A DNA stretch of 64,000 nt from Flavobacteriales bacterium (GCA_016721825.1 JADKHI010000001.1:1054001-1118000); one strand, 5' to 3'; counted from the first letter of the stretch, positions 33,857-42,330 are shown. The notes: generated by a model from the letters alone, not told the origin. A program made the numbers and translations.

Positions 33857-34499
33857 GCGAGCGCCCAAGGCGAAGGCTACCGGTCCGGAGGATGTGGTGG
33901 ACAGCTACACGCGCATCGACAAGTACGATCCCAAGCTCGTCAGCCGGATCGGCGGGCACTACGGGGATATCCTCAGCGCCATCGGTGAGGACCCGAAGCG
34001 CGAAGGCCTTGCCCGGACCCCCGAGCGCGTGGCCAAAGCCCTGCAATACCTCACCCACGGCTATGACCTGGACCCGGCGGCGATCCTGCGCAGCGCCATG
34101 TTCAAGGAGGACTACAGCCAGATGGTGGTGGTGAAGGACATCGAGGTGTACAGCATGTGCGAGCACCACATGCTCCCCTTCTTCGGCAAGGCGCACGTGG
34201 CCTACATCCCCAAAGGGCGCATCACCGGCCTCAGCAAGATCCCCCGTGTGGTGGACGCCTTCGCCCGCCGCCTGCAAGTGCAGGAACGCCTCACCAACGA
34301 GATCCGCGACTGCATCCAGGACACCCTGAAGCCCATGGGCGTGGCCGTGGTGATCGAGTGCTCCCACCTGTGCATGCAGATGCGTGGCATCCAAAAACAG
34401 AATTCGGTGACCACCACTTCGGCCTTCACTGGTATCTTTCTCAGCGATCCCCGCACCCGCGAGGAGTTCATCAAACTGATCAGCGCAAAGCTTCATTGA
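33840..34499 (+). CDS. folE: GTP cyclohydrolase I
   Basis: 219 residues. Type IA enzyme with zinc ligands in 'SMCEHHMLPF' and 'CSHLCMQMRG', and 'RTPERVAKA' and 'GKAHVAYIPKGRITGLSK'. It converts GTP to 7,8-dihydroneopterin triphosphate for folate, biopterin and queuosine. The first about 20 residues are a basic Lys/Ala/Pro-rich extension ('AAKTKRAPKAKATG') not part of the fold. Translation starts inside the 3' end of the preceding gene, so the two are coupled; the next gene starts 2 bases after the stop. Confidence 0.97.
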   Translation: MAAKTKRAPKAKATGPEDVVDSYTRIDKYDPKLVSRIGGHYGDILSAIGEDPKREGLARTPERVAKALQYLTHGYDLDPAAILRSAMFKEDYSQMVVVKDIEVYSMCEHHMLPFFGKAHVAYIPKGRITGLSKIPRVVDAFARRLQVQERLTNEIRDCIQDTLKPMGVAVVIECSHLCMQMRGIQKQNSVTTTSAFTGIFLSDPRTREEFIKLISAKLH

Positions 34500-34501
34500 A
34501 C

Positions 34502-35239
34502 ATGGAGAACAACACCTACCCCGCCAACCCGTCCGGCACCTTCGTGCATGCCCCCGTGGCCACGGACCTGCGTTCCTTCCTGTCCAACGTCTTCACCTAC
34601 ATGGCCGTCGCCCTCATCTTGAGCGGCGTGGTGGCCTGGTGGTTCGCGAACGACGCGAGCCTTCTCCAGTACTTGGTGAACTTCGAGACCGGCAAGCAGA
34701 CCATCCTCGGCTGGGTGGTGCTCTTCGCCCCGCTGGGTCTGGTGCTGCTGATGGGTGCCATGTTGGAACGCCTCAGCGCCACGGCGCTCCTGGCGGTGTA
34801 CGTGGTCTACTCGATCGTCACGGGCATGAGCCTTTCGTTCATCTTCCTGGCCTACACCGCGTCCAGCATCACCAACGTGTTCTTCTTCTCCGCGGCCGTG
34901 TTCGCCGTGATGGCCGTGGCCGGTTACACCACGAAGACCGACCTCACGAAGCTGGGCAACATCCTCATGATCGGCCTCATCGGCATCGTGATCGCCTCCC
35001 TGATCAACATGTTCCTGGGCAGCTCGACCATGGACTACATCATCAGCATCATCGGCGTGGTGGTGTTCACGGGGCTTACGGCCTACGACATGCAAAAGCT
35101 CAAGGTGATGGGCAGCAGCATTCCCGCTGGCACCGAGCAGGCCCGCAAGATGGCCCTCATGGGCGCCCTCAACCTCTACCTGGACTTCATCAACCTCTTC
35201 CTGATGCTGCTCCGCCTTTTCGGAAGCCGCAGGGATTGA
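34502..35239 (+). CDS. Bax inhibitor-1 / YccA family membrane protein
   Basis: 245 residues with seven hydrophobic segments. BI-1 hallmarks: 'FLSNVFTYMAVALILSGVVA' at the start, 'YTASSITNVFFFSAAVFAVM' with the following 'AGYTTKTDLTKLG', and 'FTGLTAYDMQKLK' toward the end. Bacterial members are pH-sensitive calcium-leak channels or modulators of membrane proteases. ATG 34502 lies 2 bases after folE. Co-transcription with pterin genes has no obvious functional link. A dyad at 35244-35292 follows. Confidence 0.93.
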   Translation: MENNTYPANPSGTFVHAPVATDLRSFLSNVFTYMAVALILSGVVAWWFANDASLLQYLVNFETGKQTILGWVVLFAPLGLVLLMGAMLERLSATALLAVYVVYSIVTGMSLSFIFLAYTASSITNVFFFSAAVFAVMAVAGYTTKTDLTKLGNILMIGLIGIVIASLINMFLGSSTMDYIISIIGVVVFTGLTAYDMQKLKVMGSSIPAGTEQARKMALMGALNLYLDFINLFLMLLRLFGSRRD

Positions 35240-35243
35240 ACCT

Positions 35244-35292
35244 GAACGCACAGTGTTGGTCGACCCGGTGGGTCGACGTTACAGGTGCGTTC
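35244..35292. repeat. Nested inverted repeat sharing a motif with 44932-44974
   Basis: Outer arms GAACGCAC / GTGCGTTC enclose an inner perfect stem GGTCGACCC / GGGTCGAC-type (GTCGACCC, loop GGT, GGGTCGAC). The right half, GTGGGTCGACGTTACAG (35269-35285), continues to GCGTT and recurs at 44942-44965 with 3 differences in 24 bases. Located after the BI-1 stop and just before the fabD -7 box. Confidence 0.7.
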
Positions 35293-35295
35293 CGA

Positions 35296-35303
35296 TAGGT
35301 TTG
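35296..35303 (+). promoter_or_regulatory. -7 box for fabD
   Basis: TAGGTTTG, exact TAnnTTTG, 37 bases before the fabD ATG. Confidence 0.6.
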
Positions 35304-35340
35304 CGCAAGCCGAACACCCACTATCATTCGATCTTCACCG

Positions 35341-36429
35341 ATGACCGCCTACGTATTCCCCGGACAAGGCAGCCAGTTCCCCGGTATGGCCAAGGAGCTC
35401 TACGAGAGCGATGCCAACGCGCGGGTGTTCTTCGAGCACGCCAACAACATCCTCGGCTTCACCATCACCGAGGTGATGTTCAATGGCACGGACGAGGACC
35501 TGAAGCGCACGAACGTCACACAGCCCGCGATCTTCCTGCACAGCGTGATCAAGGCGAAGGTGATGGGCGACGCCTTCCAACCCGCCATGGTGGCCGGTCA
35601 CTCGCTCGGTGAGCTGAGCGCCTTGGTGGCAGCCGGTGCCATGGAGTTCAGCGACGGCCTGAAGCTGGTGGCCGCGCGCGCCAACGCCATGCAGAAGGCC
35701 TGCGAGCTGCAACCCGGTACCATGGCCGCGATCCTCGGCATGGAGGACGCCAAGGTCGAAGAGATCTGCGCCACGATCCCCGGCGTGGTGGTGCCCGCCA
35801 ACTACAACTGCCCCGGTCAGCTGGTGATCAGTGGTAGCGTGGAAGCCGTGACCGCCGCCTGCGAAGCCCTGAAAGCCGCCGGTGCCAAACGCGCTCTGCT
35901 GCTGCCCGTCGGTGGTGCCTTCCACAGCCCCTTGATGGAACCCGCCCGCGCCGAACTCGCCACCGCCATCGCCTACACGCCGATCGTGGACCCGCGCTGC
36001 CCTGTGTACCAGAACGTGGACGCCCGCGCCCACACCGATCCCGCCCGCATCAAGGCCAACCTGATCGCACAGCTTACCGCACCTGTGCGCTGGACCCAGA
36101 CCATGCAGCACATGCTGGCCGACGGCGCCACCCGCGTCGTGGAAGTGGGACCCGGCAACGTGCTCCAAGGCCTCTTCAAGAAAGTGAGCAAGGAGCTGGA
36201 GACGGCGGCGGCGTATGCGGAACTACAGGCAATTGACAAGTCAAGTAGAAGCTCTTCTGAATCCAGATCACGTTGGAGTCTTAGAGTCTATTCGTCATCT
36301 GTTCGCATCATAAGCTCGTGCACGGCTACCTCTGATTTTCCATCAGGGTCTTGCGCAGCGGACCCTGACGCACCCGATCATAACCCCGAATTCATCAGGC
36401 GGCCGCTGCCCAACACCTTGTGCAGGTAG
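35341..36429 (+). CDS. fabD: Malonyl-CoA:ACP transacylase with aberrant C-terminal extension
   Basis: 362 residues. The transacylase fold takes up the first about 300: 'FPGQGSQFPGM', catalytic serine S88 in 'AGHSLGELSALVA', 'NYNCPGQLVISG', 'GGAFHSPLMEPA' and 'VVEVGPGNVLQGLFKK'. It loads malonyl onto acyl carrier protein for fatty acid synthesis. Normal proteins end near 'AYAELQA'; here about 62 extra residues follow, beginning 'SSRSSSESRSRW' and low in sequence complexity. They are encoded by visibly lower-GC DNA (36237-36340), a terminator hairpin, and the last 52 bases of the convergent gene in antisense. The native stop appears to have been lost. Confidence 0.93.
   Translation: MTAYVFPGQGSQFPGMAKELYESDANARVFFEHANNILGFTITEVMFNGTDEDLKRTNVTQPAIFLHSVIKAKVMGDAFQPAMVAGHSLGELSALVAAGAMEFSDGLKLVAARANAMQKACELQPGTMAAILGMEDAKVEEICATIPGVVVPANYNCPGQLVISGSVEAVTAACEALKAAGAKRALLLPVGGAFHSPLMEPARAELATAIAYTPIVDPRCPVYQNVDARAHTDPARIKANLIAQLTAPVRWTQTMQHMLADGATRVVEVGPGNVLQGLFKKVSKELETAAAYAELQAIDKSSRSSSESRSRWSLRVYSSSVRIISSCTATSDFPSGSCAADPDAPDHNPEFIRRPLPNTLCR
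36343..36368. terminator. Hairpin between convergent fabD and the phosphatase gene
   Basis: TCAGGGTC pairs perfectly with GACCCTGA around a 10-base loop. It lies 9 bases past the phosphatase stop on the minus strand. The fabD reading frame runs through it, another sign that fabD should end earlier. Confidence 0.6.
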
Positions 36430-37127
36430 GGCTCGGTGAGGGTAGCCTTGATGGCCTCGATGTGGTCCATGCGGTGGCAGTCGCTACCGAGCAGCTCATA
36501 CCAACCCAGGTCGATGTACTTCTCGGCGGCCTTGCGCGCGGCGGGGCCATAGGCGCCCATGAGGGCCACGGTGTTCAGCTGGAAGAGCACGCCGCGCTCC
36601 TTCAGCTTCTCGGCGCTGCTAAGGTCGTTGTGCCAGAAGCCGTAGCGCTCGGGGTGGGCGAGCACCGGCCGATAGCCCTGCGTCTGCATGGTGAACACCA
36701 CGTTCAGCAGGATCTGCGGTTCGGAGATGAAGGGCAGTTCGAAGAGCAGCAGGTTGTCGCCGAAGGTGAGCACCTCCTTGCGCTGCACCTTGCCCTCGAG
36801 CTCGTGGTCCAGGTAGTATTCGGCGGCAGCATCCACCTCAATGGCAAGGCCTTGGTCCCGGACCGCCGCGCGCACCGTTTCCAGACCGGCCTTGATCTTC
36901 TCCGGCGTGTTGCGGTAGCCATCGGCCATCACGTGCGGCGTGGTGATCACCTTGCGGTAGCCAAGCCCGTGCATGGCGGTGATCAGCTCTAAACTGGCCT
37001 CCAAGGTGGGCGCCCCATCATCGATGCCGGGGATGAAGTGGCTGTGCATGTCGGCGCCCAGCACGGAAAGATCCGCAGGGGGCATGGCCGCTTGACCACC
37101 ACCGAACAGGCGACCGAAGAATCCCAT
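36378..37127 (-). CDS. CpsB/YwqE-type PHP tyrosine-protein phosphatase
   Basis: 249 residues, PHP fold. Metal-binding 'DMHSHFIPGIDDGA' (about 26-39), 'TTPHVMADGYRNT', 'HPERYGF' and 'GSDCHRMDH'. These metal-dependent phosphatases dephosphorylate the BY-kinases (Wzc-like) that control capsule and exopolysaccharide export. It is the last gene of the wlbB-wlbA-dehydrogenase-rfbB operon, with 3 bases after the rfbB stop. No BY-kinase is in the window. The position supports a role in surface polysaccharide control. Confidence 0.92.
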   Translation of the reverse strand: MGFFGRLFGGGQAAMPPADLSVLGADMHSHFIPGIDDGAPTLEASLELITAMHGLGYRKVITTPHVMADGYRNTPEKIKAGLETVRAAVRDQGLAIEVDAAAEYYLDHELEGKVQRKEVLTFGDNLLLFELPFISEPQILLNVVFTMQTQGYRPVLAHPERYGFWHNDLSSAEKLKERGVLFQLNTVALMGAYGPAARKAAEKYIDLGWYELLGSDCHRMDHIEAIKATLTEPYLHKVLGSGRLMNSGL

Positions 37128-37130
37128 GGC

Positions 37131-38184
37131 CTAGCGCTTGGCGTATTGGTCGGCGTAATAGTGCTGATAGGCACCACTGGTGACACGCTCCAGCCAGCTG
37201 GTGTTCTCGAGGTACCAATCCACCGTACGCTCCAAGCCTACTTCGAAGGTGATGCTCGGCTTCCAACCCAGCTCGCGCTGGATCTTGCCGGCGTCGATGG
37301 CGTAGCGCAGATCGTGACCCGCGCGGTCGGTGACGTAGGTGATGAGCTTCGCTCTCTCCTTCGGCCCTGCCCAGCTTGCGGTCCATGATGCTGCACAGGA
37401 GGTGCACCAGCGCGATGTTGGTCCACTCGTTGTGCCCGCCGATGTTGTAGGTCTCGCCGTCCACACCCTTGTGGAACACGGTGTCGATCGCGGATGCGTG
37501 GTCCTCCACCCAGAGCCAGTCGCGCACGTTCTCGCCCTTGCCATAGACCGGCAGCGGCTTGCTCGTGCGGATGTTGTTGATCATGAGCGGGATCAGCTTC
37601 TCGGGGAAGTGATGGCTGCCGTAGTTGTTGCTGCAGTTGGTGAGCACGAAAGGCAGCTTGTAGGTGTTGCCGTAGGCGCGTACGAAGTGATCGCTCGCCG
37701 CCTTGCTGGCGCTGTACGGGCTCTGCGGATCGTAGGGCGTTTCCTCCGTGAAGAAACCACCGTCGTGCAGCGAACCGTAGACCTCATCGGTGCTCACATG
37801 ATAGAACCGCTTGCCTTCGAATGCGCCTTTCCACGCTTCGCGCGCGGCGTTCAAGAGCGTGACCGTGCCGATGACGTTCGTGTTCACGAAGGCCATGGGG
37901 TCGCTGATGCTGCGGTCCACGTGGCTTTCGGCTGCGAGGTGGATCACGCTGTCGATGGCATGATCGGCGAACACGCGGTTCAAGGCATCCACATCGCGGA
38001 TGTCGGCCTTCACGAAGGTGTAGTTCGCGGCGCCCTCCACATCGCGCAGGTTCTCCAGATTCCCGGCGTACGTCAGCGCATCCAGGTTGATGATGCGGTA
38101 CTGCGGGTACTTCGTCACGAAGCGCCGCACCACATGGCTTCCAATGAAGCCCGCCCCGCCGGTGATGAGGATGTTGCGCTCCAT
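37131..38184 (-). pseudogene. rfbB: dTDP-glucose 4,6-dehydratase, frameshifted
   Basis: Extended SDR enzyme: 'TGGAGFIGSHVV', 'AAESHVDRSI', catalytic 'YSASKAASDHFVRAYG', 'NCSNNYGS...FPEKLIPL'. From ATG 38184 the frame is correct to 'MDRKLGRAEGE' (about 37360); the expected C-terminus ('KLITYVTDRAGHDLRYAIDA' to 'YYADQYAKR') continues in another frame to the stop at 37131. The shift lies in 37346-37362, around GGAGAGAGCGAAGC on the minus strand: one extra or two missing bases. If real, the last about 80 residues would be replaced by a long out-of-frame tail. The gene makes dTDP-4-keto-6-deoxyglucose for rhamnose-type sugars. A sequencing error is quite possible. Confidence 0.9.
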
Positions 38185-38186
38185 GG

Positions 38187-39488
38187 TCACAGGCTCCAAT
38201 AGTTCAGCCCCTTCACCTTCTTGCGGTAGATGCCCTTGAGGTCCACGAGGATGCCCTTGTCCGTGAGCATGCTCTTGAACCAGGCCTCGTCCTTGTTGGC
38301 GTACTCGGTGTGGTTCACGGCGACGATGATGGCGTCATAGGGACCTTTCATCTCCTTGACGAGTTCGTAGCCGTACTCGTGCTTCACCTCGTCGCTGTCC
38401 GCGTGCGGATCGGCAACGTCCACTGCGCAGCTGAAGCTCTTCAGCTCGCGCACCACATCGGCCACTTTGCTGTTGCGGATGTCGGTGACGTTCTCCTTGA
38501 AGGTGGCACCCATCACCAGGATGCGTGCTTCGGCCGGGTTCTTCCCAGCGCCGATCACCTTCTTCACCGTCTGCTTGGCCACGTAGCCGCCCATGCTGTC
38601 GTTCACGAAGCGACCGCTGTCGATGATCTGCGCGTGGTAGCCCAGCTCCTTCGCCTTGTAGACGAGGTAGTAGGGGTCGACACCGATGCAATGCCCGCCC
38701 ACCAGTCCGGGTTGGAAGCGGAGGAAGTTCCACTTGGTGCCGGCGGCCTCCAACACGTCGTAGGTGTTGATGCCCATCTTGTTGAAGATGATCGAGAGCT
38801 CGTTGGTGAGCGCGATGTTGACGTCGCGCTGCGTGTTCTCGATGATCTTGGCGGCCTCGGCCACCTTGATGCTCGTGGCGCGGTGCACACCGGCCTTCAC
38901 CACCAGCTCGTAGATCCTTGCGATGGTCTCCGCACTTTCGGGATCGCAGCCGCTGCTCACCTTCACGATGCTCTCCAGCGTGTGCTCCTTGTCGCCCGGA
39001 TTGATGCGCTCGGGGCTGTAGCCCACTTTGAAATCCTCCACGAACTTCAGGTTGCTGAGGCGCTCCAACAGCGGCACGCAGTCCTCTTCGGTGCAGCCGG
39101 GGTACACGGTGCTCTCGTACACCACGTGGTCACCTTTCTTGAGCACCTGACCCACCGTGCGTGTAGCGCCCAGCAGCGGCCCCAGGTCGGGGATGTTCTG
39201 GTCGTCGATCGGTGTGGGCACGGCCACGATAAAGAACTCCACATCGCGCAGGTCCTCCAGGTCGGCGGTGAAGTGGATATCGCGGCCTTCGAACTCGGAC
39301 GCGGCCAGCTCGTTGCTGGGGTCCTCGTTGCGGCGCATCATGTCCACGCGCTTCTGGTTGATGTCGAAACCCACGACCTTCAGCTTGCGCGCAAAGGCCA
39401 GTGCGATGGGAAGTCCTACGTAGCCCAGGCCGATCACGGCCAGCTTCGCTTCCCTAGCGACCAAACGGTCATAAAGACTGCTGCTCAT
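38187..39488 (-). CDS. UDP-N-acetyl-hexosamine 6-dehydrogenase (WbpA/WbpO/TviB group)
   Basis: 433 residues from MSSSLYDRL. Three-domain nucleotide-sugar dehydrogenase: NAD-binding 'VIGLGYVGLPIALAF', 'VPTPID', 'STVYPGCTEEDC', middle-domain 'EAAKIIENTQRDVNIALTNE', catalytic cysteine in 'GGHCIGVDPYYL', and C-terminal 'GATFKENVTDIRNSK'. These features belong to the branch that oxidises UDP-GlcNAc or UDP-GalNAc to the uronic acid, unlike the UDP-glucose enzyme at 45 kb. It overlaps the 3' end of wlbA by 20 bases and supplies that enzyme's substrate. Confidence 0.92.
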   Translation of the reverse strand: MSSSLYDRLVAREAKLAVIGLGYVGLPIALAFARKLKVVGFDINQKRVDMMRRNEDPSNELAASEFEGRDIHFTADLEDLRDVEFFIVAVPTPIDDQNIPDLGPLLGATRTVGQVLKKGDHVVYESTVYPGCTEEDCVPLLERLSNLKFVEDFKVGYSPERINPGDKEHTLESIVKVSSGCDPESAETIARIYELVVKAGVHRATSIKVAEAAKIIENTQRDVNIALTNELSIIFNKMGINTYDVLEAAGTKWNFLRFQPGLVGGHCIGVDPYYLVYKAKELGYHAQIIDSGRFVNDSMGGYVAKQTVKKVIGAGKNPAEARILVMGATFKENVTDIRNSKVADVVRELKSFSCAVDVADPHADSDEVKHEYGYELVKEMKGPYDAIIVAVNHTEYANKDEAWFKSMLTDKGILVDLKGIYRKKVKGLNYWSL

Positions 39489-40509
39489 CCCTCTTCTCGT
39501 AAATGCGTTCAATGATCTCCACCACCTTCAAGCCTTCGAGGGCGTTGGTGGTCATGGTGTTGCTGCCCTTGAGCGTTTCCACCACGTTCTCGATGATGTA
39601 GTGGTGGTTCTGCGCGCTACCCTTGTAAGCGCCGTAGTCGTTGGCCGGGTTGGTGGGCGCCAGCGAAGGCATGGTGTAGTCCTTGATGTGGCAGACCTCC
39701 ACCTGGTCCATGTACTGCCCACCGATCTTCACGCTGCCCTTCTCGCCGATCACGGTCAGGCTGCTTTCCAGGTTCTTGTCCCACACGCTGGTGCTGTAGT
39801 TCAAGCAACCCATACCGCCGTTCAGGAATCGGAAGGTGACCATGCCGCTGTCCTCGAACTGGGTGAGGTGCTCGTGGTTAAAGTCCGCGAACTTGCCCTG
39901 GATGTCGGTGATGTCGCCGAAGAGCCAGTACAGGATATCGATGAAGTGGCTGAACTGGGTGAACAGCGTACCGCCATCGAGGTCGAGGCTGCCCTTCCAG
40001 CCGCCGCGCTTGTAGTAGCGCTCGTCGCGGTTCCAGTAGCAGTTCACCTGCACCATGAAGACCTCACCGAGCAGGCCCTGGTCCACCACGCTGCGCACCC
40101 ATTGACTGGGCGGGCTGTAGCGGTTCTGCATCACACCGAACACGTTGCGGTGCATCTGCAGGGCCTTGTAGATCACGGCTTCGCAGTCGGCCTTGCTGAG
40201 GCCCATCGGCTTCTCGCAGACCACGTGCTTGCGGTGGTTCAGCGCGAGCAGGCTGTGCGGCACGTGCAAGCCGTTGGGGCTGCACACGTTCACCACGTCG
40301 ATGCCGGGCAGGGTCTTCAGCATCTCCTCGGCGTCGGAGAAGAAGGGCACATCGATGGCCTCCAGACCCAGGTCAGCATGCGGCCGGATGTCGCACATGG
40401 CCACCAGCTCACAGGCGGGGTTGCGCTGGATCATCTCGGCGTGTCGCTTGCCGATGTGACCGCAGCCGATCACCGCGAACCGGATCTTTTCCGAAGGGCT
40501 CATGCTCAT
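39469..40509 (-). CDS. Gfo/Idh/MocA oxidoreductase, WlbA/WbpB-type UDP-GlcNAcA 3-dehydrogenase
   Basis: 346 residues. NAD-binding 'FAVIGCGHIGKRHAEMI' (about 10-26), 'NVCSPNGLHVPHSL', catalytic lysine in 'VCEKPMGLS' and the WlbA-like 'QNRYSPPSQWVR', 'NRDERYYKRGGWKGSLDLDG'. It oxidises C3 of UDP-N-acetylglucosaminuronic acid, preparing it for transamination. It sits between the acetyltransferase (3 bases upstream) and the 6-dehydrogenase (overlapping), the usual company of WlbA. Assignment to this subfamily rests on the motifs and the neighbours. Confidence 0.9.
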   Translation of the reverse strand: MSMSPSEKIRFAVIGCGHIGKRHAEMIQRNPACELVAMCDIRPHADLGLEAIDVPFFSDAEEMLKTLPGIDVVNVCSPNGLHVPHSLLALNHRKHVVCEKPMGLSKADCEAVIYKALQMHRNVFGVMQNRYSPPSQWVRSVVDQGLLGEVFMVQVNCYWNRDERYYKRGGWKGSLDLDGGTLFTQFSHFIDILYWLFGDITDIQGKFADFNHEHLTQFEDSGMVTFRFLNGGMGCLNYSTSVWDKNLESSLTVIGEKGSVKIGGQYMDQVEVCHIKDYTMPSLAPTNPANDYGAYKGSAQNHHYIIENVVETLKGSNTMTTNALEGLKVVEIIERIYEKRDEQQSL

Positions 40510-40512
40510 GGT

Positions 40513-41085
40513 TCAGGCAATGCGGGAAACGCGACCGTCCTTCAATTCGTACTGCTGGGCGCTCTCGGGGCAGGTGGCCTTGCCCTCGGCATTGAACTTC
40601 AGCTTGTGGCCGAACTCGCTCATCCAGCCGGTCTGCCGGGCCGGATTGCCGACCACCAAGGCGAAGTCGGGCACTTCCTTGGTGACCACCGCACCCGCGC
40701 CAATGAAGGCATAGCGACCGATGTCGTGCCCACAGACGATGGTGGCGTTGGCCCCGATGGAAGCACCTTGTTTCACGAGGGTCCGAAGGTACTGGTCACG
40801 CCGGGCCACCGCACTGCGCGGGTTGATCACGTTGGTGAAGACCATCGAGGGACCGAGGAACACGTCGTCCTCGCACTCAACCCCTGTGTAGATGCTCACG
40901 TTGTTCTGCACCTTCACGTTGCGGCCAAGCTTCACGCCAGGGCTCACCACCACGTTCTGGCCGATGTTGCAATCCGCCCCGATCACGCAGTTGGGCATGA
41001 TGTGGCTGAAGTGCCAGATGCGCGTGCCGGCACCGATGGCGCAGCCCTCATCAATGACGGCGGTGGGGTGTGCGGTGAAGTCCAT
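40513..41085 (-). CDS. WlbB/WbpD-type UDP-amino-uronic acid N-acetyltransferase
   Basis: 190 residues, left-handed beta-helix built of hexapeptide repeats ('IGAGTRIWHF', 'IGADCNIGQNVVV', 'IGANATIVCGHDIG'). WbpD features: 'SHIMPNCVIG', 'GPSMVFTNVINPRSA' and 'VPDFALVVGNPARQTGWM'. It acetylates the 3-amino group of UDP-GlcNAc(3NH2)A to give UDP-2,3-diacetamido-2,3-dideoxy-glucuronic acid. It is the first gene of the minus-strand operon. Its start codon is one of five ATGs spaced exactly 8 bases apart. Confidence 0.92.
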   Translation of the reverse strand: MDFTAHPTAVIDEGCAIGAGTRIWHFSHIMPNCVIGADCNIGQNVVVSPGVKLGRNVKVQNNVSIYTGVECEDDVFLGPSMVFTNVINPRSAVARRDQYLRTLVKQGASIGANATIVCGHDIGRYAFIGAGAVVTKEVPDFALVVGNPARQTGWMSEFGHKLKFNAEGKATCPESAQQYELKDGRVSRIA

Positions 41086-41122
41086 GTGCCCATTCGGTCA
41101 TGTGCGCATGTGCCCATGACTT
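41083..41122 (-). repeat. Five 8-base words, each ending in ATG, at the wlbB start
   Basis: On the plus strand: CATGTGCC, CATTCGGT, CATGTGCG, CATGTGCC, CATGACTT in unbroken 8-base phase. On the minus strand every word ends in ATG, so wlbB is preceded by four further ATG triplets at 8-base steps, in rotating frames. Related words (AATGTGCG) form the array at 57.5 kb. Confidence 0.75.
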
Positions 41123-41130
41123 GGGGGCTG

Positions 41131-41138
41131 CGAAGGTA
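41131..41138 (-). promoter_or_regulatory. -7 box for the wlbB operon
   Basis: TACCTTCG on the minus strand, 45 bases before wlbB. The ATG-word array lies in the resulting leader. Confidence 0.6.
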
Positions 41139-41169
41139 CCGGTTCCGGGCGTTCCGGGCCTTGCAGGGA

Positions 41170-42255
41170 TCAGGGCACCACGAACCGCACCGGCTGCGGG
41201 GCGGAGGGTCCGAACGCCACCACATAAAGGCCCGCCCGAAGGCCCAGTGCAATGGTCATCCGGGAAGCACCGTTCGCCCGTTTCCGGTACAACTGCCGAC
41301 CCTCCATGTCAAGGATCACAAGCTCTCCTTCCAAGGGTCCTTCCAGTCCTTCGACCAGCAGGCCGGCGTCCTCTATCCAATACACTCGGAACGAACCCCG
41401 GTGCGGTCCACCGGATGGGATCGCGGTCGACAGCCCGGCTACCTCGGTCGCCAGGTCCATGTTCCCGGAATTGAAGCCTGGAGACACATCGTTCACCACT
41501 TCCACCCCGGAAACGGGGCTCACGACCTCATAGCGGTACAGATCATCCTCACAGTTGCCATCCACCGCGATGTAGGTGTGGATGTCGACCAAGGGTGTGG
41601 CCGCGATGCCGCCGATGCCGGGCGGATACTGATTGGACTGACAGTTGCCGAGCACGTCAGTGGTATCGACCTGGGTCTCAAGGAACACTGTCGTCATCAT
41701 CCCCGACGCCGTGTCCAGCAGATAGCGCTTGTAATACTCGTGGATGTAGAACTGACCTGCCAGCAGGTCGAGGTCCCCGCTGGTCAGCGAGAATGGAGCA
41801 CCGTTCAAGGTCAAGGGGACCGAGCTCATCAAGGTGCCGTCCGATCCCCGGATCCGCAGCAGCGCATCGGTGTTGCGGTCAAGGGCCAGCAGGTCGTTGC
41901 CGTGGTCCCAGCAGGCGCCACAGACCTCCAGTCCGGCCAGCCAAGGCCCCAAGGGCTGTGCTACCGCCGTACCTGTATCCAGCACGATCATCCGCGAACC
42001 GCCAGTGCCGTGCTCGAAACCCACCAGTCCCTGCGCGGGTGTATAGGCCAGGCCGTCCATATCGATCTCGATCCCATTGAGCCGCACGGTATCGACGATC
42101 GCATGCGCTTCGGTCCACGGATCGTAGTGGAACAACAGGGTCGGGGGCTGCGAAAGGTCGGGCGGTTGGCCGGCCCGGGCCTTGGTACCCCAGATCGTCT
42201 GGGCCGAGGCCGGTGATAAGACAAGCGCCAGCAAGAGGAAGCACCAGGAGCGCAT
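41170..42255 (-). CDS. Secreted protein with T9SS-type C-terminal domain, unknown function
   Basis: 361 residues from MRSWCFLLLALVLSPASAQ, a signal peptide; ATG 42267 is an alternative. The mature part is beta-rich with strand repeats like 'LVGFEHGTGGSRMIVLDTGT' and 'LDRNTDALLRIRGSDG', suggesting a beta-propeller. The C-terminal about 70 residues ('FRVYWIEDAGLLVEGLEG', ending 'GLYVVAFGPSAPQPVRFVVP') resemble a divergent T9SS sorting domain. It lies inside the polysaccharide region but is separated from wlbB by 84 bases holding the word array and a promoter, so it is not obviously part of that pathway. Confidence 0.8.
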   Translation of the reverse strand: MRSWCFLLLALVLSPASAQTIWGTKARAGQPPDLSQPPTLLFHYDPWTEAHAIVDTVRLNGIEIDMDGLAYTPAQGLVGFEHGTGGSRMIVLDTGTAVAQPLGPWLAGLEVCGACWDHGNDLLALDRNTDALLRIRGSDGTLMSSVPLTLNGAPFSLTSGDLDLLAGQFYIHEYYKRYLLDTASGMMTTVFLETQVDTTDVLGNCQSNQYPPGIGGIAATPLVDIHTYIAVDGNCEDDLYRYEVVSPVSGVEVVNDVSPGFNSGNMDLATEVAGLSTAIPSGGPHRGSFRVYWIEDAGLLVEGLEGPLEGELVILDMEGRQLYRKRANGASRMTIALGLRAGLYVVAFGPSAPQPVRFVVP

Positions 42256-42330
42256 GGGCAGGGTCATCGAGCTGCGGAAGGTAACCCCTCCGCTCCTTCC
42301 AGAACGGCGTGGGCATGCTTGGGTTGCCGC

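Noticed and set aside
39601..42216. Very long open frame (about 870 codons) on the plus strand across the sugar operon
   Set aside because: It is antisense to wlbA, wlbB and the T9SS protein, whose motifs are unambiguous; its residues (His/Val/Ala/Leu-rich) are typical of antisense frames in GC-rich genes.
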